From contig NZ_AFPO01000013.1 in NCBI RefSeq assembly GCF_000218785.1, positions 62,001-126,000 on the forward strand: a stretch of DNA of 64,000 nt, written 5' to 3'. Below, in pieces: positions 55,023 through 64,000 of this stretch; positions within the stretch are counted from its first letter, which is position 1, and each line of letters begins with the position of its first letter. Origin of the DNA: Idiomarina sp. A28L (lineage in GTDB: Bacteria; Pseudomonadota; Gammaproteobacteria; Enterobacterales; Alteromonadaceae). Below the pieces are notes generated by a model. The model ran no database searches. It had not been told where the DNA came from and saw nothing but the letters and a program-made list of their open reading frames with translations. The position numbers and the translations under genes are program-made.

Positions 55023-55063
55023 AAAAAAGGCGGCTAATCGAAATTCGATGAGCCGCCTTTTTT
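55023..55063. terminator. Bidirectional terminator between anmK and pepQ
   Basis: AAAAAAGGCGGCT (55023-55035) pairs with AGCCGCCTTTTTT (55051-55063), with inner ATCGA/TCGAT extending the stem. T-runs on both strands. Confidence 0.92.
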
Positions 55064-55095
55064 GTAGCTTCAGTATTGTTAGAAAGCCTGCACGA

Positions 55096-56400
55096 TTATT
55101 TTAGCTTTTCAAAAGCATCGCGAGTTAAGTTTTCTGTACCATCAGCGGTTACTCGCACGCTATCTTCAATGCGAACACCACCGAATGGGCGTAACTCAGA
55201 AACCCGGTTCCAGTTAAAATCTTCGTTGCCTTCAAATGGCTCAAGCAATTGATCAACAACATAAATACCTGGCTCAATAGTAAATACTTGATCAACCTCT
55301 ACATCACGAAGCAAACGTAGGAACGGGTGCTCAGCATTGCGTTCAAAGGAATCACCATTGGTATTCTTTAAGAACCCACCCACATCATGCACCTGCAGCC
55401 CAATAAAATGCCCTAAGCCATGAGGGAAGAAAGCACGGGTATAGCCACGCTCATAAATAGTTTCGGCATCTACTTTAAAGAAGCCAAATTCAGCAAGGAT
55501 CTTTGCAATTCTCTTGTGCATGCTTACATGCAAATCAAGGTATGAAATACCTGGCTTTATTTCACCAATAATCGCTTGCTCGGCGGCATCTACTGCTTCT
55601 ACCAACTCCGCATAAAAGCCGTCTTTTGCCGCGTAGCTTCGGGTGATATCAGCACAATAACCATTGTAATATGCGCCCGCATCAATCAAAAATGAGCGAT
55701 GCTCGGTTGGTGCTTCTGTTTCGTATACATCATAGTGCAACACGGCACCGTGCTCATTCAACGCCACAATACTGTTATATGGAACTTCAGTTTCCCGAAA
55801 CTTCATTGCCGCTAAATAAGCTTGGTTAATTTCCAGCTCTGATTTACCTGCAAAAAATGCATCGCGCGCCGCATTGTGGCCTCGGGCAGCAATTAGGTTT
55901 GCTTTGCGCATGTTAATTAATTCACACTCGCTTTTAACCGCACGTTGATAATGCAGGTGATCAATTAGCTTTTGTGGGTTATGCGCTGCAACCGGCCATT
56001 CATTCATCGGTGCGAAATCTTCGCCAATAAACGCAGTTGTGGCTAACTCATCGGCCAACTTCGAGCGAACGGTGGCAATATTATCAACTAGCACTACATC
56101 GCAAGCCTCTTTCCATTGCCCAGGAGGCAACTGTGGCTGTGCATGCCAAAAATCACGTGCTTGAAAAAGAAAAACGAGTGGTTTGCCACCTTTGCGGTAA
56201 AAAATGAAACTCTTTGGATTCTCAGTAACGGGTATCCAGTATTTGAAAAATGGATTTACCCGAAAAGGGTAAGCATTATCATCGAGGAATGCTACTCGCG
56301 GCTGGCCAGCATATATCAACACGCTTTCGAACCCATTTGCTTCTAGTGCTTCATCAAACCGCTCTTTCACTTGCTCTAAGTGTTTTAAATAATGGCTCAT
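55096..56400 (-). CDS. pepQ: Xaa-Pro dipeptidase (prolidase) PepQ
   Basis: Dinuclear-metal M24B peptidase hydrolysing Xaa-Pro dipeptides. ATG 56400 with AGGA about five bases upstream gives 434 residues, near E. coli's 443. The five metal ligands of the pita-bread fold are visible: FLIDAGAYYNGYCADITRSY (two Asp), FFPHGLGHFIGLQVHDVGG (His), TIEPGIYV (Glu) and GGVRIEDSVRV (Glu). Enzymes of this family from Alteromonas are known for a side activity on phosphoester bonds. Monocistronic. Confidence 0.94.
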   Translation of the reverse strand: MSHYLKHLEQVKERFDEALEANGFESVLIYAGQPRVAFLDDNAYPFRVNPFFKYWIPVTENPKSFIFYRKGGKPLVFLFQARDFWHAQPQLPPGQWKEACDVVLVDNIATVRSKLADELATTAFIGEDFAPMNEWPVAAHNPQKLIDHLHYQRAVKSECELINMRKANLIAARGHNAARDAFFAGKSELEINQAYLAAMKFRETEVPYNSIVALNEHGAVLHYDVYETEAPTEHRSFLIDAGAYYNGYCADITRSYAAKDGFYAELVEAVDAAEQAIIGEIKPGISYLDLHVSMHKRIAKILAEFGFFKVDAETIYERGYTRAFFPHGLGHFIGLQVHDVGGFLKNTNGDSFERNAEHPFLRLLRDVEVDQVFTIEPGIYVVDQLLEPFEGNEDFNWNRVSELRPFGGVRIEDSVRVTADGTENLTRDAFEKLK

Positions 56401-56656
56401 AGAATCCTCATCGGTGGCCGCTTTCATAATGAACAAGAAAGCCTAATGCTCTGTTAGTGTTGTTACTTGAAAAAAATAGAAGCTTTACTGATGTATCGTA
56501 TATAACGCCTTAGCTACAACCAAACAGAATGGCTCAAGTAACCTTTAATTCAATACAGCGCTAAACAAAAAATAGTTGCCCATTGTAACAAAATTTGGTG
56601 CGTTTCAAAAACCTAGCAACCAAATCAGGCAAATAACGGGTGAATAGTATGCAGAG

Positions 56657-57112
56657 TTAAATTTGTGGAAGGCGCTCGCGAACGGCGCGAATTATTGGAG
56701 AGTTGTGATATCCGGTGGTTTCGGCCCATTCCAGAATGGAATCGCCATTTTCATTTTCTTCAAGAATCATCCGTGCCGGTAAACTACGAGTGAGTAACAT
56801 GCCAGTGTCTGTAGCTTCAGCAATTACTGCGAATTGCAGAAGTGAATAGCCATTGCATTTGATTGCAGTGTACATATTGCGAATCCGTAAACCATTGCGA
56901 TCTAAGATATTCTGAAATTCACGGCGATTATCCGCGCTAATACTGTAGCAAATTTCTTTAGCAACACTTTCACCACCGAAGCTTTGAACCGGCCGAGAAG
57001 CGGGTGCTGATGTAAAGCCAAAAGAATCTAAATTAAGGGTATCGGCACTACTATCAGCATGGCTTGGAATGCTTGCGAAATAAGCTGCGATGAATATTAA
57101 CCATCGAGTCAT
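56657..57112 (-). CDS. Small exported protein, probably DUF3718
   Basis: A 151-residue predicted periplasmic protein of unknown function. ATG 57112 with AAAGGA six bases upstream opens a good signal peptide (MTRWLIFIAAYFASIPSHADS). The middle (about 55-110) contains the pattern CYSISADNRREFQ, RIRNMYTAIKCNGYSLLQFA, with two Cys, which I associate from memory with DUF3718. The two Cys could pair in the periplasm. It lies alone in a 950-base stretch between pepQ and erpA, with no terminator recognised. Confidence 0.6.
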   Translation of the reverse strand: MTRWLIFIAAYFASIPSHADSSADTLNLDSFGFTSAPASRPVQSFGGESVAKEICYSISADNRREFQNILDRNGLRIRNMYTAIKCNGYSLLQFAVIAEATDTGMLLTRSLPARMILEENENGDSILEWAETTGYHNSPIIRAVRERLPQI

Positions 57113-57287
57113 AATATTTCCTTTGATCTTTGGCAATGCTGGTTATCGCGAATGAATCGGAAGCCATTTTTTCCCTTCAGTAAGCAAAACGCAAGTAGTT
57201 TAATGTAGTTAATTTGTTAAAAATCAGTGTATTGTATTACATCGATTATGAGATATGACTGAGCTGCAAGCCCTTATCTATAGTAAA

Positions 57288-57316
57288 ACGCCAGTGCAGG
57301 AGGGGATTGCTGGCGT
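57288..57316 (-). terminator. Terminator after erpA
   Basis: ACGCCAG (57288-57294) and CTGGCGT (57310-57316) form a seven-base stem with a 15-base loop, and the minus-strand product continues TTTTAC. It begins 43 bases beyond the erpA stop. Confidence 0.6.
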
Positions 57317-57358
57317 GTACAAATTTTCAACAGAGCTATGCAGGGAGGATTATAAACT

Positions 57359-57706
57359 TTATACAGAAAAGGATGAGCCACAACCACATGTAGTAGTTGC
57401 GTTTGGATTATTCACGAAAAAACGAGCTCCTTGCAAACCTTCCTCGTAATCAACAACACCACCTACTAAATATTGTAGGCTCATTGGATCTACTACTAGG
57501 GTAACGCCCTCTTTCTGAATTTCCATATCGCCCGGGTTCACTTTTTCATCAAAAGTGAACCCATACTGAAACCCAGAGCACCCGCCGCCGGTAACGAATA
57601 CACGTAACTTAAGGGCTGGATTTTCTTCTTCGGAGATTAACGTTCGCACACGGATAGCCGCAGATTCAGAAAATTCAATCGGCATCGCTTGTTCTACTGC
57701 ACTCAT
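57359..57706 (-). CDS. erpA: A-type iron-sulfur cluster carrier ErpA
   Basis: Carries Fe-S clusters to targets such as isoprenoid-synthesis enzymes. 115 residues (E. coli 114). The three cluster-binding Cys are present: [13 protein letters not shown] and the CGC pair in [15 protein letters not shown] 57706 fits the family start; the frame to 57742 adds a non-conserved Cys/Phe-rich piece. Upstream and in the same direction is the DUF6776-like gene, 93 bases away. Confidence 0.95.
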   Translation of the reverse strand: MSAVEQAMPIEFSESAAIRVRTLISEEENPALKLRVFVTGGGCSGFQYGFTFDEKVNPGDMEIQKEGVTLVVDPMSLQYLVGGVVDYEEGLQGARFFVNNPNATTTCGCGSSFSV

Positions 57707-57799
57707 TAACCATACTCCACAGAAGGTTTCACAAAATAACACTGCTATTGTCGCTCATGGCGCCTGCACGATCAATGATACTCGGCTTTCTCAATAGAA

Positions 57800-58549
57800 T
57801 TACCGGTCATTTCCGCCTTTACTACCTTGATTGGCATCGTCTAATATTGTTTCGGTTTCAAATAACTGCCGCCATTGGTAGGTGCGCTCGGTTTGCCGGC
57901 CCTGCCGAGAACGAACCTGAACATGCAAGGTTTCTGGCGCAAAGCCTTCAGGTAAGTTAAAGCTGCCCTCAGTAAGCGAAAAATAACTCATCACAAATTG
58001 CGTAGCGCCTTCATCAATGCCTGCCAGAGCAAGAAGGTTATATTCTTTCCGTTGTTCTTGCTCAAAACCCCGCAGCGTAAGCGTAATCGAGCCCTGGGCT
58101 AATTGTTCAATGCGCTCCATCTGTAGCAAAATCAAGCGAAAATAGTAGCTATTTTCGGCTGGCAATGAAGTTACTGAAAGAGAATCAATGGTAATGCCAT
58201 CGGCATCAAGCTCTGGCGCCATTACACGTTGGTAAAATGCCAGATCTCTGCGGTTTGCCGCGTTTTCTTCTTGAGTTTGCCGCAACTCATTTTGTAACGC
58301 CTGCGTTGCTGCTCTTTCAACATCTAACTCAACCTGCAAAATATTAATGCGGTATTCTAGCCTATCTACCCGTTGATGCAGTGTTGCTCTCTGGTTTTCC
58401 AATAGTAGATTTTGTTGTTCAAGATGTATGAGGCGAATGTTTCCCACTAAGTAGCCCGCAACTACAAGTAACGCAGCTAACAACACGTAAAGTAGGAGCT
58501 GTGTTTTCCTGTAATTTGAGCCAAGGCGGCTATTACTGCCGTTTGTCAT
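57800..58549 (-). CDS. Membrane-anchored coiled-coil protein (DUF6776-like)
   Basis: A 249-residue protein with a cytoplasmic basic N-terminus, one membrane segment (about 18-37, LLLYVLLAALLVVAGYLVG), a heptad-rich coiled coil (about 43-105; QNLLLENQRATLHQRVDRLEYRI), and a globular C-terminal domain of beta type (QGSITLTLRGFEQEQRKEYNLL). The domain probably lies in the periplasm. The family is usually next to erpA in gammaproteobacteria and has no known function; the family label is from memory. Confidence 0.65.
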   Translation of the reverse strand: MTNGSNSRLGSNYRKTQLLLYVLLAALLVVAGYLVGNIRLIHLEQQNLLLENQRATLHQRVDRLEYRINILQVELDVERAATQALQNELRQTQEENAANRRDLAFYQRVMAPELDADGITIDSLSVTSLPAENSYYFRLILLQMERIEQLAQGSITLTLRGFEQEQRKEYNLLALAGIDEGATQFVMSYFSLTEGSFNLPEGFAPETLHVQVRSRQGRQTERTYQWRQLFETETILDDANQGSKGGNDR

Positions 58550-58708
58550 TATCTACTTCCTACTGTTTACACAATGCTTGTGGTAAATTATTAGCCATCT
58601 TACGTTACTCGAAATTAATCATACAGCCATTTGCGTAAGCGAAGCTCTAGAAACGAGCGATTACCGAAAAAAGCACGCACGACAACAGCTAAAGGCGATA
58701 ACACCAAT

Positions 58709-59146
58709 ATGAACGAGTTCCTTATTTTTCAATGGTTTAAAGCACTACACTTGATTTTTATGGTAGCTTGGTTTGCCGGCATTTTCTACTTGCCGCGGCT
58801 GTTCGTATATCATGCAGAATCAACCGAACCAAAAGTACACGCCCAGCTCAAAATCATGGAGCGCCGGTTACTCTATTTCGTAACCCCTTTCATGGTGCTT
58901 ACACTGATTTTCGGCTTTGGCATGCTATATATTTATGGCTTAGATTGGTTAAGAATAAGCAGTTGGATGCACATCAAGCTAGTATTGGTATTTATATTAG
59001 TAATTTATCACATCTATTGCTTCTCCTTAGTGCGAGATTTTCGCAATGATAACGTAAAGCGCTCAGGCCGTTGGTTTCGTTGGTTCAACGAAATGCCAGT
59101 TATTGTTCTATTTGTGATTATCATTTTGGCAGTATTAAAACCCTGA
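58709..59146 (+). CDS. hemJ: Protoporphyrinogen IX oxidase HemJ
   Basis: Membrane oxidase for the penultimate step of haem synthesis, replacing HemG/HemY. ATG 58709 gives 145 residues, the normal size; the upstream 26 codons to 58631 are basic and not conserved. Four membrane segments. Family residues: KALHLIFMVAWFAGIFYLPRLFVYHAES with the haem-ligand His, MERRLLYFVTPFMVLTLIFG, WMHIKLVLVFILVIYH and NEMPVIVLFVIIILAVLKP. A haem-pathway partner, hemL, is encoded 1.1 kb downstream on the same strand. Confidence 0.92.
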   Translation: MNEFLIFQWFKALHLIFMVAWFAGIFYLPRLFVYHAESTEPKVHAQLKIMERRLLYFVTPFMVLTLIFGFGMLYIYGLDWLRISSWMHIKLVLVFILVIYHIYCFSLVRDFRNDNVKRSGRWFRWFNEMPVIVLFVIIILAVLKP

Positions 59147-59155
59147 ACAAAGCAC

Positions 59156-59180
59156 AGCCAACGTTCCGCTAACGTTGGCT
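59156..59180 (+). terminator. Terminator or leader hairpin between hemJ and pyrB
   Basis: AGCCAACGTT (59156-59165) pairs perfectly with AACGTTGGCT (59171-59180), five-base loop, then TTTCTGC. It begins nine bases after the hemJ stop and 75 before the pyrB ATG. It could simply end hemJ, or act as a pyrB leader attenuator. Confidence 0.7.
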
Positions 59181-59229
59181 TTCTGCTATGCTACAGCCCC
59201 AACAACCTATTACGTTGGAACCGCACACG

Positions 59230-60246
59230 ATGATGAAGTTTACCGGCGCAAACATACTTTCCGTTGACCAGTTCAACCGCGATGCGATTGAGCATGTTTT
59301 TCGAATTGCTGATCTCATGGAGCCATATGCCCATAGGCGCAAACGAACGCGTGTTCTTGATGGCGCTATTCTCGGAAATTTATTTTTCGAACCTTCTACT
59401 CGCACTCGGGTAAGCTTTGGCACCGCATTCAATTTATTAGGTGGCGAAGTGCGTGAAACCACCGGAATGGAAAGCTCGGCGTTAGCCAAAGGTGAATCGC
59501 TGTACGATACTGCAAGAGTGCTATCAAGCTACAGTGATGTAATAGCCATGCGCCACCCAAAATCAGGTGCCGTAGCGGAATTTGCCGAGGGTAGCCGGGT
59601 TCCTGTGATCAATGGCGGTGATGGGGCAAATGAACACCCCACACAAGCACTGCTTGATTTATACACCATTGAGAAAGAACTCGCCCACCATGGCAGCACC
59701 ATTGATGGCATGCATCTTTGCATCGTAGGTGATCTCAAATACGGCCGTACCGTACATTCATTATCCAAACTACTGTGTATGTTTAAGCAGGTGCAAATAA
59801 CCTTGGTATCACCACCCGAGTTAGCCATGCCAACTAACATTGTAGATTTACTGGAAAACGCTGGGCACAAGGTTACCCAAGTGGGCGAGCTTTCCGGTTC
59901 TATGGATGCCGATATTGTTTACCAAACGCGTATTCAGCAAGAGCGTTTTACCAATCTTGATGAAGCCGAGCAATATCGCGGTAGGTTCCGCCTTAACAGC
60001 GAAATTTACACCAAGCATTACAAACCCAACACCGTAATTATGCATCCGCTGCCGCGCGATTCGCGAGCGGAAGCTAATGAGCTCGATAATGATTTGAATC
60101 AAAACCCAAACCTAGCGATATTTCGCCAGGCCGATAACGGGGTTCTGATTCGTATGGCACTTTTTGCCGCAACACTGGGTGTTGAACACCTTGTGAGCCG
60201 CTATGATACCGATGTTATTTGGTACAGCGATAAAGCTAATAGTTAA
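59230..60246 (+). CDS. pyrB: Aspartate carbamoyltransferase catalytic chain
   Basis: First committed step of pyrimidine synthesis: carbamoyl phosphate plus aspartate. 338 residues from ATG 59230. Carbamoyl-phosphate loop [16 protein letters not shown], the mobile loop with Ser/Lys in [24 protein letters not shown], and [15 protein letters not shown]. No pyrI follows, so it may not be regulated by nucleotides through a regulatory chain, unlike the E. coli enzyme. The frame to 59188 adds a Pro/Gln-rich piece without Shine-Dalgarno. hemL starts 12 bases downstream. Confidence 0.95.
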   Translation: MMKFTGANILSVDQFNRDAIEHVFRIADLMEPYAHRRKRTRVLDGAILGNLFFEPSTRTRVSFGTAFNLLGGEVRETTGMESSALAKGESLYDTARVLSSYSDVIAMRHPKSGAVAEFAEGSRVPVINGGDGANEHPTQALLDLYTIEKELAHHGSTIDGMHLCIVGDLKYGRTVHSLSKLLCMFKQVQITLVSPPELAMPTNIVDLLENAGHKVTQVGELSGSMDADIVYQTRIQQERFTNLDEAEQYRGRFRLNSEIYTKHYKPNTVIMHPLPRDSRAEANELDNDLNQNPNLAIFRQADNGVLIRMALFAATLGVEHLVSRYDTDVIWYSDKANS

Positions 60247-60257
60247 GAGGTTTTTCC

Positions 60258-61538
60258 ATGTCCCGTTCTGAAGATTTGTTTGCTCAAGCCCAACTTTCTA
60301 TTCCTGGTGGTGTAAATTCACCCGTTCGCGCGTTTAACGGCGTTGGTGGAACGCCGATATTTATCGAGCGCGCCCAAGGTGCTTATTTGTTTGATGTTGA
60401 TGGTAATCGCTATATTGATTATATCGGCTCATGGGGCCCCATGATTCTTGGCCATAACCACCCAGAAATTCGTGATGCGGCGATTGAAGCAGCTGAGCGT
60501 GGATTAAGTTTCGGTACGCCAACAGCCAGCGAAATCACTATGGCTGAGAAAGTAATTTCCATAGTGCCCTCGATTGAAAAAGTACGCATGGTGAACTCGG
60601 GCACCGAAGCCACCATGAGCGCCATTCGCTTAGCGCGTGGCTACACTGGCCGCGATAAGATTTTAAAATTTGAAGGTTGTTATCACGGCCATGCTGATTC
60701 TTTATTAGTAAAAGCTGGGTCAGGTGCACTCACTTTAGGCGTGCCAAATTCACCGGGTATTCCCGAAGATTTTGCCAAGCACACACTTACCGTGAGCTTT
60801 AACAATCTAGAAGAAGTTCGCCAAGTATTTGCTGATTTAGGCGAGCAAATTGCGTGTATTATCGTAGAACCAGTAGCTGGCAACATGAACTTAATTCTAC
60901 CTGAGCCAGGCTTCCTAGAGGGCCTGCGCGAAGTGTGCGATGAATATGGTGCCGTGCTTATTTTTGATGAGGTAATGACCGGCTTCCGTGTTTCACGTGG
61001 TGGCGCTCAAGAATTCTTCAATGTGAAACCAGATCTTACCTGCCTTGGTAAAGTAATCGGTGGTGGCATGCCAGTTGGTGCTTTCGGTGGTAAACGTGAG
61101 ATTATGGATTACATAGCACCCGTTGGCCCGGTTTATCAAGCGGGTACACTTTCGGGTAACCCGGTAGCAATGGCAGCAGGTTTAGCCTCGTTAAACTTGC
61201 TCAATTCAAGTGCGCTATATCAACAACTTGCAGGCCGTGTAACGGAGTTAACATCTGGTTTGCAAGAACTTGCTGATGCCAAAGGCATTCCATTCACCAC
61301 CGCACAAGCTGGCGGCATGTTTGGTTTCTTCTTTACCGATGCTAAGAAAGTGAGTACTTACGAACAAGCTACTAAATGCAACATGGAGCACTTCCGCACT
61401 TTCTATCATGAAATGCTGAAACGCGGTGTTTATTTGGCTCCAAGCGCCTATGAAGCAGGGTTTATGAGCTTGGCTCACACGGAAACCGATATCGAAGAAA
61501 CCTTGCAGGTTGCCGAACACGCATTTAACTTACTGTAA
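60258..61538 (+). CDS. hemL: Glutamate-1-semialdehyde 2,1-aminomutase
   Basis: PLP enzyme forming 5-aminolevulinate, start of haem and other tetrapyrroles by the C5 route. 426 residues, exactly as in E. coli. Motifs: [42 protein letters not shown], and the PLP Lys in [23 protein letters not shown] lies before the ATG. Follows pyrB by 12 bases. PLP is supplied by the route containing PdxA and Epd, both in this window. Confidence 0.97.
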   Translation: MSRSEDLFAQAQLSIPGGVNSPVRAFNGVGGTPIFIERAQGAYLFDVDGNRYIDYIGSWGPMILGHNHPEIRDAAIEAAERGLSFGTPTASEITMAEKVISIVPSIEKVRMVNSGTEATMSAIRLARGYTGRDKILKFEGCYHGHADSLLVKAGSGALTLGVPNSPGIPEDFAKHTLTVSFNNLEEVRQVFADLGEQIACIIVEPVAGNMNLILPEPGFLEGLREVCDEYGAVLIFDEVMTGFRVSRGGAQEFFNVKPDLTCLGKVIGGGMPVGAFGGKREIMDYIAPVGPVYQAGTLSGNPVAMAAGLASLNLLNSSALYQQLAGRVTELTSGLQELADAKGIPFTTAQAGGMFGFFFTDAKKVSTYEQATKCNMEHFRTFYHEMLKRGVYLAPSAYEAGFMSLAHTETDIEETLQVAEHAFNLL

Positions 61539-61566
61539 TATTGCATTACAGTTAATCACTTAAATT

Positions 61567-61634
61567 ACGCCCCAAGGTTAACCTTATGGTCTAGCTGCTA
61601 TATGGAAGATTACACTGACGGGGCGTTCATTTTT
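61567..61634 (+). terminator. Probable terminator after hemL
   Basis: ACGCCCC (61567-61573) pairs with GGGGCGT (61620-61626), and seven T follow shortly after. The loop is long (46 bases) and contains the palindrome AAGGTTAACCTT, so a multi-branched structure is likely. Confidence 0.6.
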
Positions 61635-61681
61635 TTCTCTGCTTTTCTGGAGCACGAGTTCAGGTTGTAATTGGAGTATCT

Positions 61682-63376
61682 ATGCAAAATAAACGTTCTC
61701 AAGAGCCACTGTATATCCCTCACGCAGGTCCGTCTCTGCTCGAGACACCGTTACTGAATAAGGGAAGTGCTTTTAGCCGCGAGGAACGTGTTGCATTTAA
61801 CCTCACCGGATTACTTCCGCCTCGTTATGAAACCATTGAGGAGCAAGTGAGCCGAGCCTACATGCAGTATCAAAGTTTTGATACTGCACTGAACAAACAC
61901 ATTTATTTGCGTGCCATTCAAGATAACAACGAAACTATGTTTCATCGCTTGATTGCCTCACACCTTGAAGAAATGATGCCCATCATTTACACCCCAACGG
62001 TGGGTGATGCCTGTGAGAAGTTTTCTGATATCTATCGCAGCTCGCGTGGCTTATTTATCTCGTACGCCGAACGCGAACAAATGAATGATATTCTTCGCAA
62101 TGCCACCAAACGAAACGTGAAGGTAATTGTAGTTACCGATGGTGAACGTATCTTAGGTTTAGGCGATCAGGGCATTGGCGGCATGGGTATCCCTATCGGC
62201 AAGCTATCACTATACACTGCCTGTGGTGGTATTAGCCCAGCCTATACCTTACCCGTAATGCTGGATGTAGGTACCAACAATGAGAAATTACTGAACGACC
62301 CCATGTATATGGGAGCTCGGCATAAACGTATTACCGGTAAAGAGTACGATGATTTCGTAGATACATTTATCCAAGCTGTTAAGCGCCGCTGGCCAACTGC
62401 CATGATTCAGTTTGAAGATTTCGCCCAACAAACCGCTATGCCAATTTTAAAGCGCTACCAAGATGAAGTTTGTTGCTTCAACGATGATATTCAAGGCACA
62501 GCCGCAGTAACTGCGGGAACCTTGCTAGCAGCCTGCAAAACGAAAGGACAAAAGCTTTCGCAACAAAAAATTGTATTTGTGGGTTCTGGCTCTGCTGGTT
62601 GCGGTATTGCTGAGCACATTATTTCGCACATGCAAGCTGAGGGTATAAGCCGTGAGGAGGCTAAAGCGCGCATCTTCATGGTAGATCGTTTTGGTTTGCT
62701 TACCGAAGGCATGAGCGATTTACGCGATTTCCAAGAAGAGCTCGCGCAAAGCCAAAAAGCGCTGGCTGATTGGACATATAGCGGCGAATACGCCTCTTTA
62801 CTCGATGTTATGCATTGTGCACAGCCTACGGTATTAATCGGTGTTTCTGGCCAACCTGGTTTGTTTACTGAACAAGTTATTCACGCCATGCAGCAATACA
62901 CACCAGAACCCATCATTTTTCCGCTATCGAACCCTTCAAGTAGAGTGGAAGCGAACCCTGCAGATGTTATTCGCTGGACACACGGCAAAGCTATTGTGGC
63001 AACCGGCAGCCCGTTTGCCCCGGTGCAGTATGAAGGTAAAACTTATCCAATTGCCCAGTGTAATAACAGCTATATCTTTCCTGGTATTGGGTTAGGTGTA
63101 TTAGCAGTAAAAGCAAACCGCATCACCGAAGAAATGCTCATGGCTGCCTGCCGCACACTCGCCGACGCATCGCCGCTAGCAAACGGCGCTTCTGCCCACC
63201 TATTGCCGGCTATTACCGAGATTTCAGCGTTAAGCAAACGTATCGCCTTTGCTGTAGGTAAGGTGGCGCAAGAACAAGGCCATGCTTTGGAAATTACCGA
63301 TGAAATGTTAGAACAACGAATTACCGGTAACTACTGGAAAGCTGATTATCGCGATTATAAACGAGTAAGTATTTAA
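61682..63376 (+). CDS. maeA: NAD-dependent malic enzyme
   Basis: Oxidatively decarboxylates malate to pyruvate. 564 residues, as E. coli MaeA/SfcA (565). Visible: [16 protein letters not shown], the active-site Tyr in [50 protein letters not shown], the metal-binding acidic [16 protein letters not shown], and dinucleotide fold [17 protein letters not shown]. Monocistronic after the hemL terminator; its end faces the PBP1B gene, 19 bases between stops. Confidence 0.96.
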   Translation: MQNKRSQEPLYIPHAGPSLLETPLLNKGSAFSREERVAFNLTGLLPPRYETIEEQVSRAYMQYQSFDTALNKHIYLRAIQDNNETMFHRLIASHLEEMMPIIYTPTVGDACEKFSDIYRSSRGLFISYAEREQMNDILRNATKRNVKVIVVTDGERILGLGDQGIGGMGIPIGKLSLYTACGGISPAYTLPVMLDVGTNNEKLLNDPMYMGARHKRITGKEYDDFVDTFIQAVKRRWPTAMIQFEDFAQQTAMPILKRYQDEVCCFNDDIQGTAAVTAGTLLAACKTKGQKLSQQKIVFVGSGSAGCGIAEHIISHMQAEGISREEAKARIFMVDRFGLLTEGMSDLRDFQEELAQSQKALADWTYSGEYASLLDVMHCAQPTVLIGVSGQPGLFTEQVIHAMQQYTPEPIIFPLSNPSSRVEANPADVIRWTHGKAIVATGSPFAPVQYEGKTYPIAQCNNSYIFPGIGLGVLAVKANRITEEMLMAACRTLADASPLANGASAHLLPAITEISALSKRIAFAVGKVAQEQGHALEITDEMLEQRITGNYWKADYRDYKRVSI

Positions 63377-63395
63377 TTACTCAGCGCCCACTTCG

Positions 63396-64000
63396 CTAAT
63401 CATCATTTGAAAAAATCCGCCGCCACCAACTCTGTGGCGGCTCATCTTCGTTTTCTTCATTCTTTTCTGGCTGGCAATCTGCTACCTCAACACCGCCGAT
63501 AATACCTGGCATTTGCATTGTATCTGGGCAATTATCCCCAACCGGCAGGCCCGTTTCGCTATCCCAAGAACGCATCCCTACAGCAGCTGGAAAGCTTAAA
63601 TTTAAAGGTGCTATTAGTATGCTCTGCCAAAAATTAGTAGCCAGTGGTAAAGCACCGCGGCTGCCAGTTAACCCTATAGGTTGATTATCATCTCGGCCAA
63701 GCCAAACCGTTAGAACATGGCGATCATCAAATGAAACAAACCAACTATCGCGCAACTCATTAGTGGAGCCGGTTTTTCCACCAACAGGAGCGTTAATATG
63801 CTGGCCCAGCGCTCGCCCGGTGCCATGCTCAACTACGCCATAAGAAGCATAACGTGCCAAATAGGCAGCTTCTGGGCGAAAGCCTGCTCGCGGTTTACGT
63901 TCATCAAGGTAAACCAAATCACCGCGGTGGGTGGTTACTCCAGCAATTGCGCTTAACCGGTAACCGTTTCCGTTATTGGCCAAGTAGCCATACAACTCAC
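63396..64000 (-). CDS. mrcB: Penicillin-binding protein 1B (C-terminal part, 5' end outside window)
   Basis: C-terminal about 201 residues of a class A penicillin-binding protein; the frame runs off the window at 63998. The transpeptidase KTG box is in GGKTGSTNELRDSWFVSFD, followed by VLTVWLGRDDNQPIGLTGSRGALPL. The ending (LPVGDNCPDTMQMPGIIGG... then an acidic DEPPQSWWRRIFSNDD tail) resembles the PBP1B group in layout more than PBP1A, but the glycosyltransferase domain cannot be checked. It would polymerise and cross-link peptidoglycan. Confidence 0.8.
   Translation of the reverse strand, partial: ELYGYLANNGNGYRLSAIAGVTTHRGDLVYLDERKPRAGFRPEAAYLARYASYGVVEHGTGRALGQHINAPVGGKTGSTNELRDSWFVSFDDRHVLTVWLGRDDNQPIGLTGSRGALPLATNFWQSILIAPLNLSFPAAVGMRSWDSETGLPVGDNCPDTMQMPGIIGGVEVADCQPEKNEENEDEPPQSWWRRIFSNDD

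Noticed and set aside
57255-57449. 64-codon plus-strand frame overlapping the end of erpA
   Set aside because: It overlaps erpA antisense, includes the erpA terminator hairpin, lacks a ribosome site and has no recognisable composition.

Overview
This 64 kb window looks like chromosomal DNA of a marine-type gammaproteobacterium, most likely order Alteromonadales and perhaps Idiomarinaceae. That placement is an inference from gene content and order (lptD-surA-pdxA-rsmA-apaG-apaH, rsmE-gshB-yqgE-ruvX, tkt-epd-pgk-fba, rpsU-dnaG-rpoD, tyrS-M23 peptidase-anmK); no database search was possible. Genes are densely packed on both strands, and most convergent ends carry clear hairpin terminators. There is no rRNA, CRISPR array, intact insertion sequence or integrase gene. 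One complete tRNA gene, tRNA-Ile2(CAU), is present.

Layout. 1-7998 carries transport and poorly characterised genes: the end of a BetT-like choline transporter, a DUF2884 protein, an M49-like metallopeptidase lipoprotein, a three-gene unit (gamma-glutamylcyclotransferase-like, amidoligase-like, UbiA-like), and a divergent Nramp-like transporter. 8047-12515 encodes exported proteins: an M28 peptidase, an amidase lipoprotein and a Sel1-repeat protein. 12555-16748 holds a voltage-gated-type K+ channel gene and then an accessory patch: a 624-residue PD-(D/E)XK nuclease-like protein and an Abi/HEPN gene. The Abi gene lies between the tRNA-Ile2 gene and a decayed 48-bp copy of its 3' half. 16928-23288 is the macromolecular-synthesis operon (rpsU, dnaG, rpoD) preceded by queA and tgt for queuosine.

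23463-31231 is central metabolism: tkt-epd-pgk-fba, and metK behind MetJ-type boxes. 31244-35133 is a compact group of five small transcription units: a 50-residue membrane peptide, a PRC-barrel protein, two Crp/Fnr-like regulators and an exported tandem PRC-barrel protein. Each is preceded by a copy of the same unusual motif, core TAGCGYAC. This looks like a self-contained regulon and is the most interesting feature here. 35274-51121 contains an ABC-2 exporter, the rsmE and lptD operons, PhoH, RluA and the peptidoglycan-recycling pair amgK-murU. 51151-64000 contains tyrS, mepM-anmK, pepQ, erpA, hemJ, pyrB, hemL, maeA and the end of a PBP1B-type gene.

How the genes work together. The envelope theme is strong: LptD and SurA build the outer membrane, an M23 endopeptidase and PBP1B shape peptidoglycan, and AnmK, AmgK and MurU salvage its sugars. 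HemL and HemJ serve haem synthesis, and ErpA supplies Fe-S clusters. Start codons were chosen mainly from visible Shine-Dalgarno sites, signal peptides and known family lengths; several differ from the longest open frame, and this is stated entry by entry. Function assignments come from recognising motifs and gene order, not from computed alignments.
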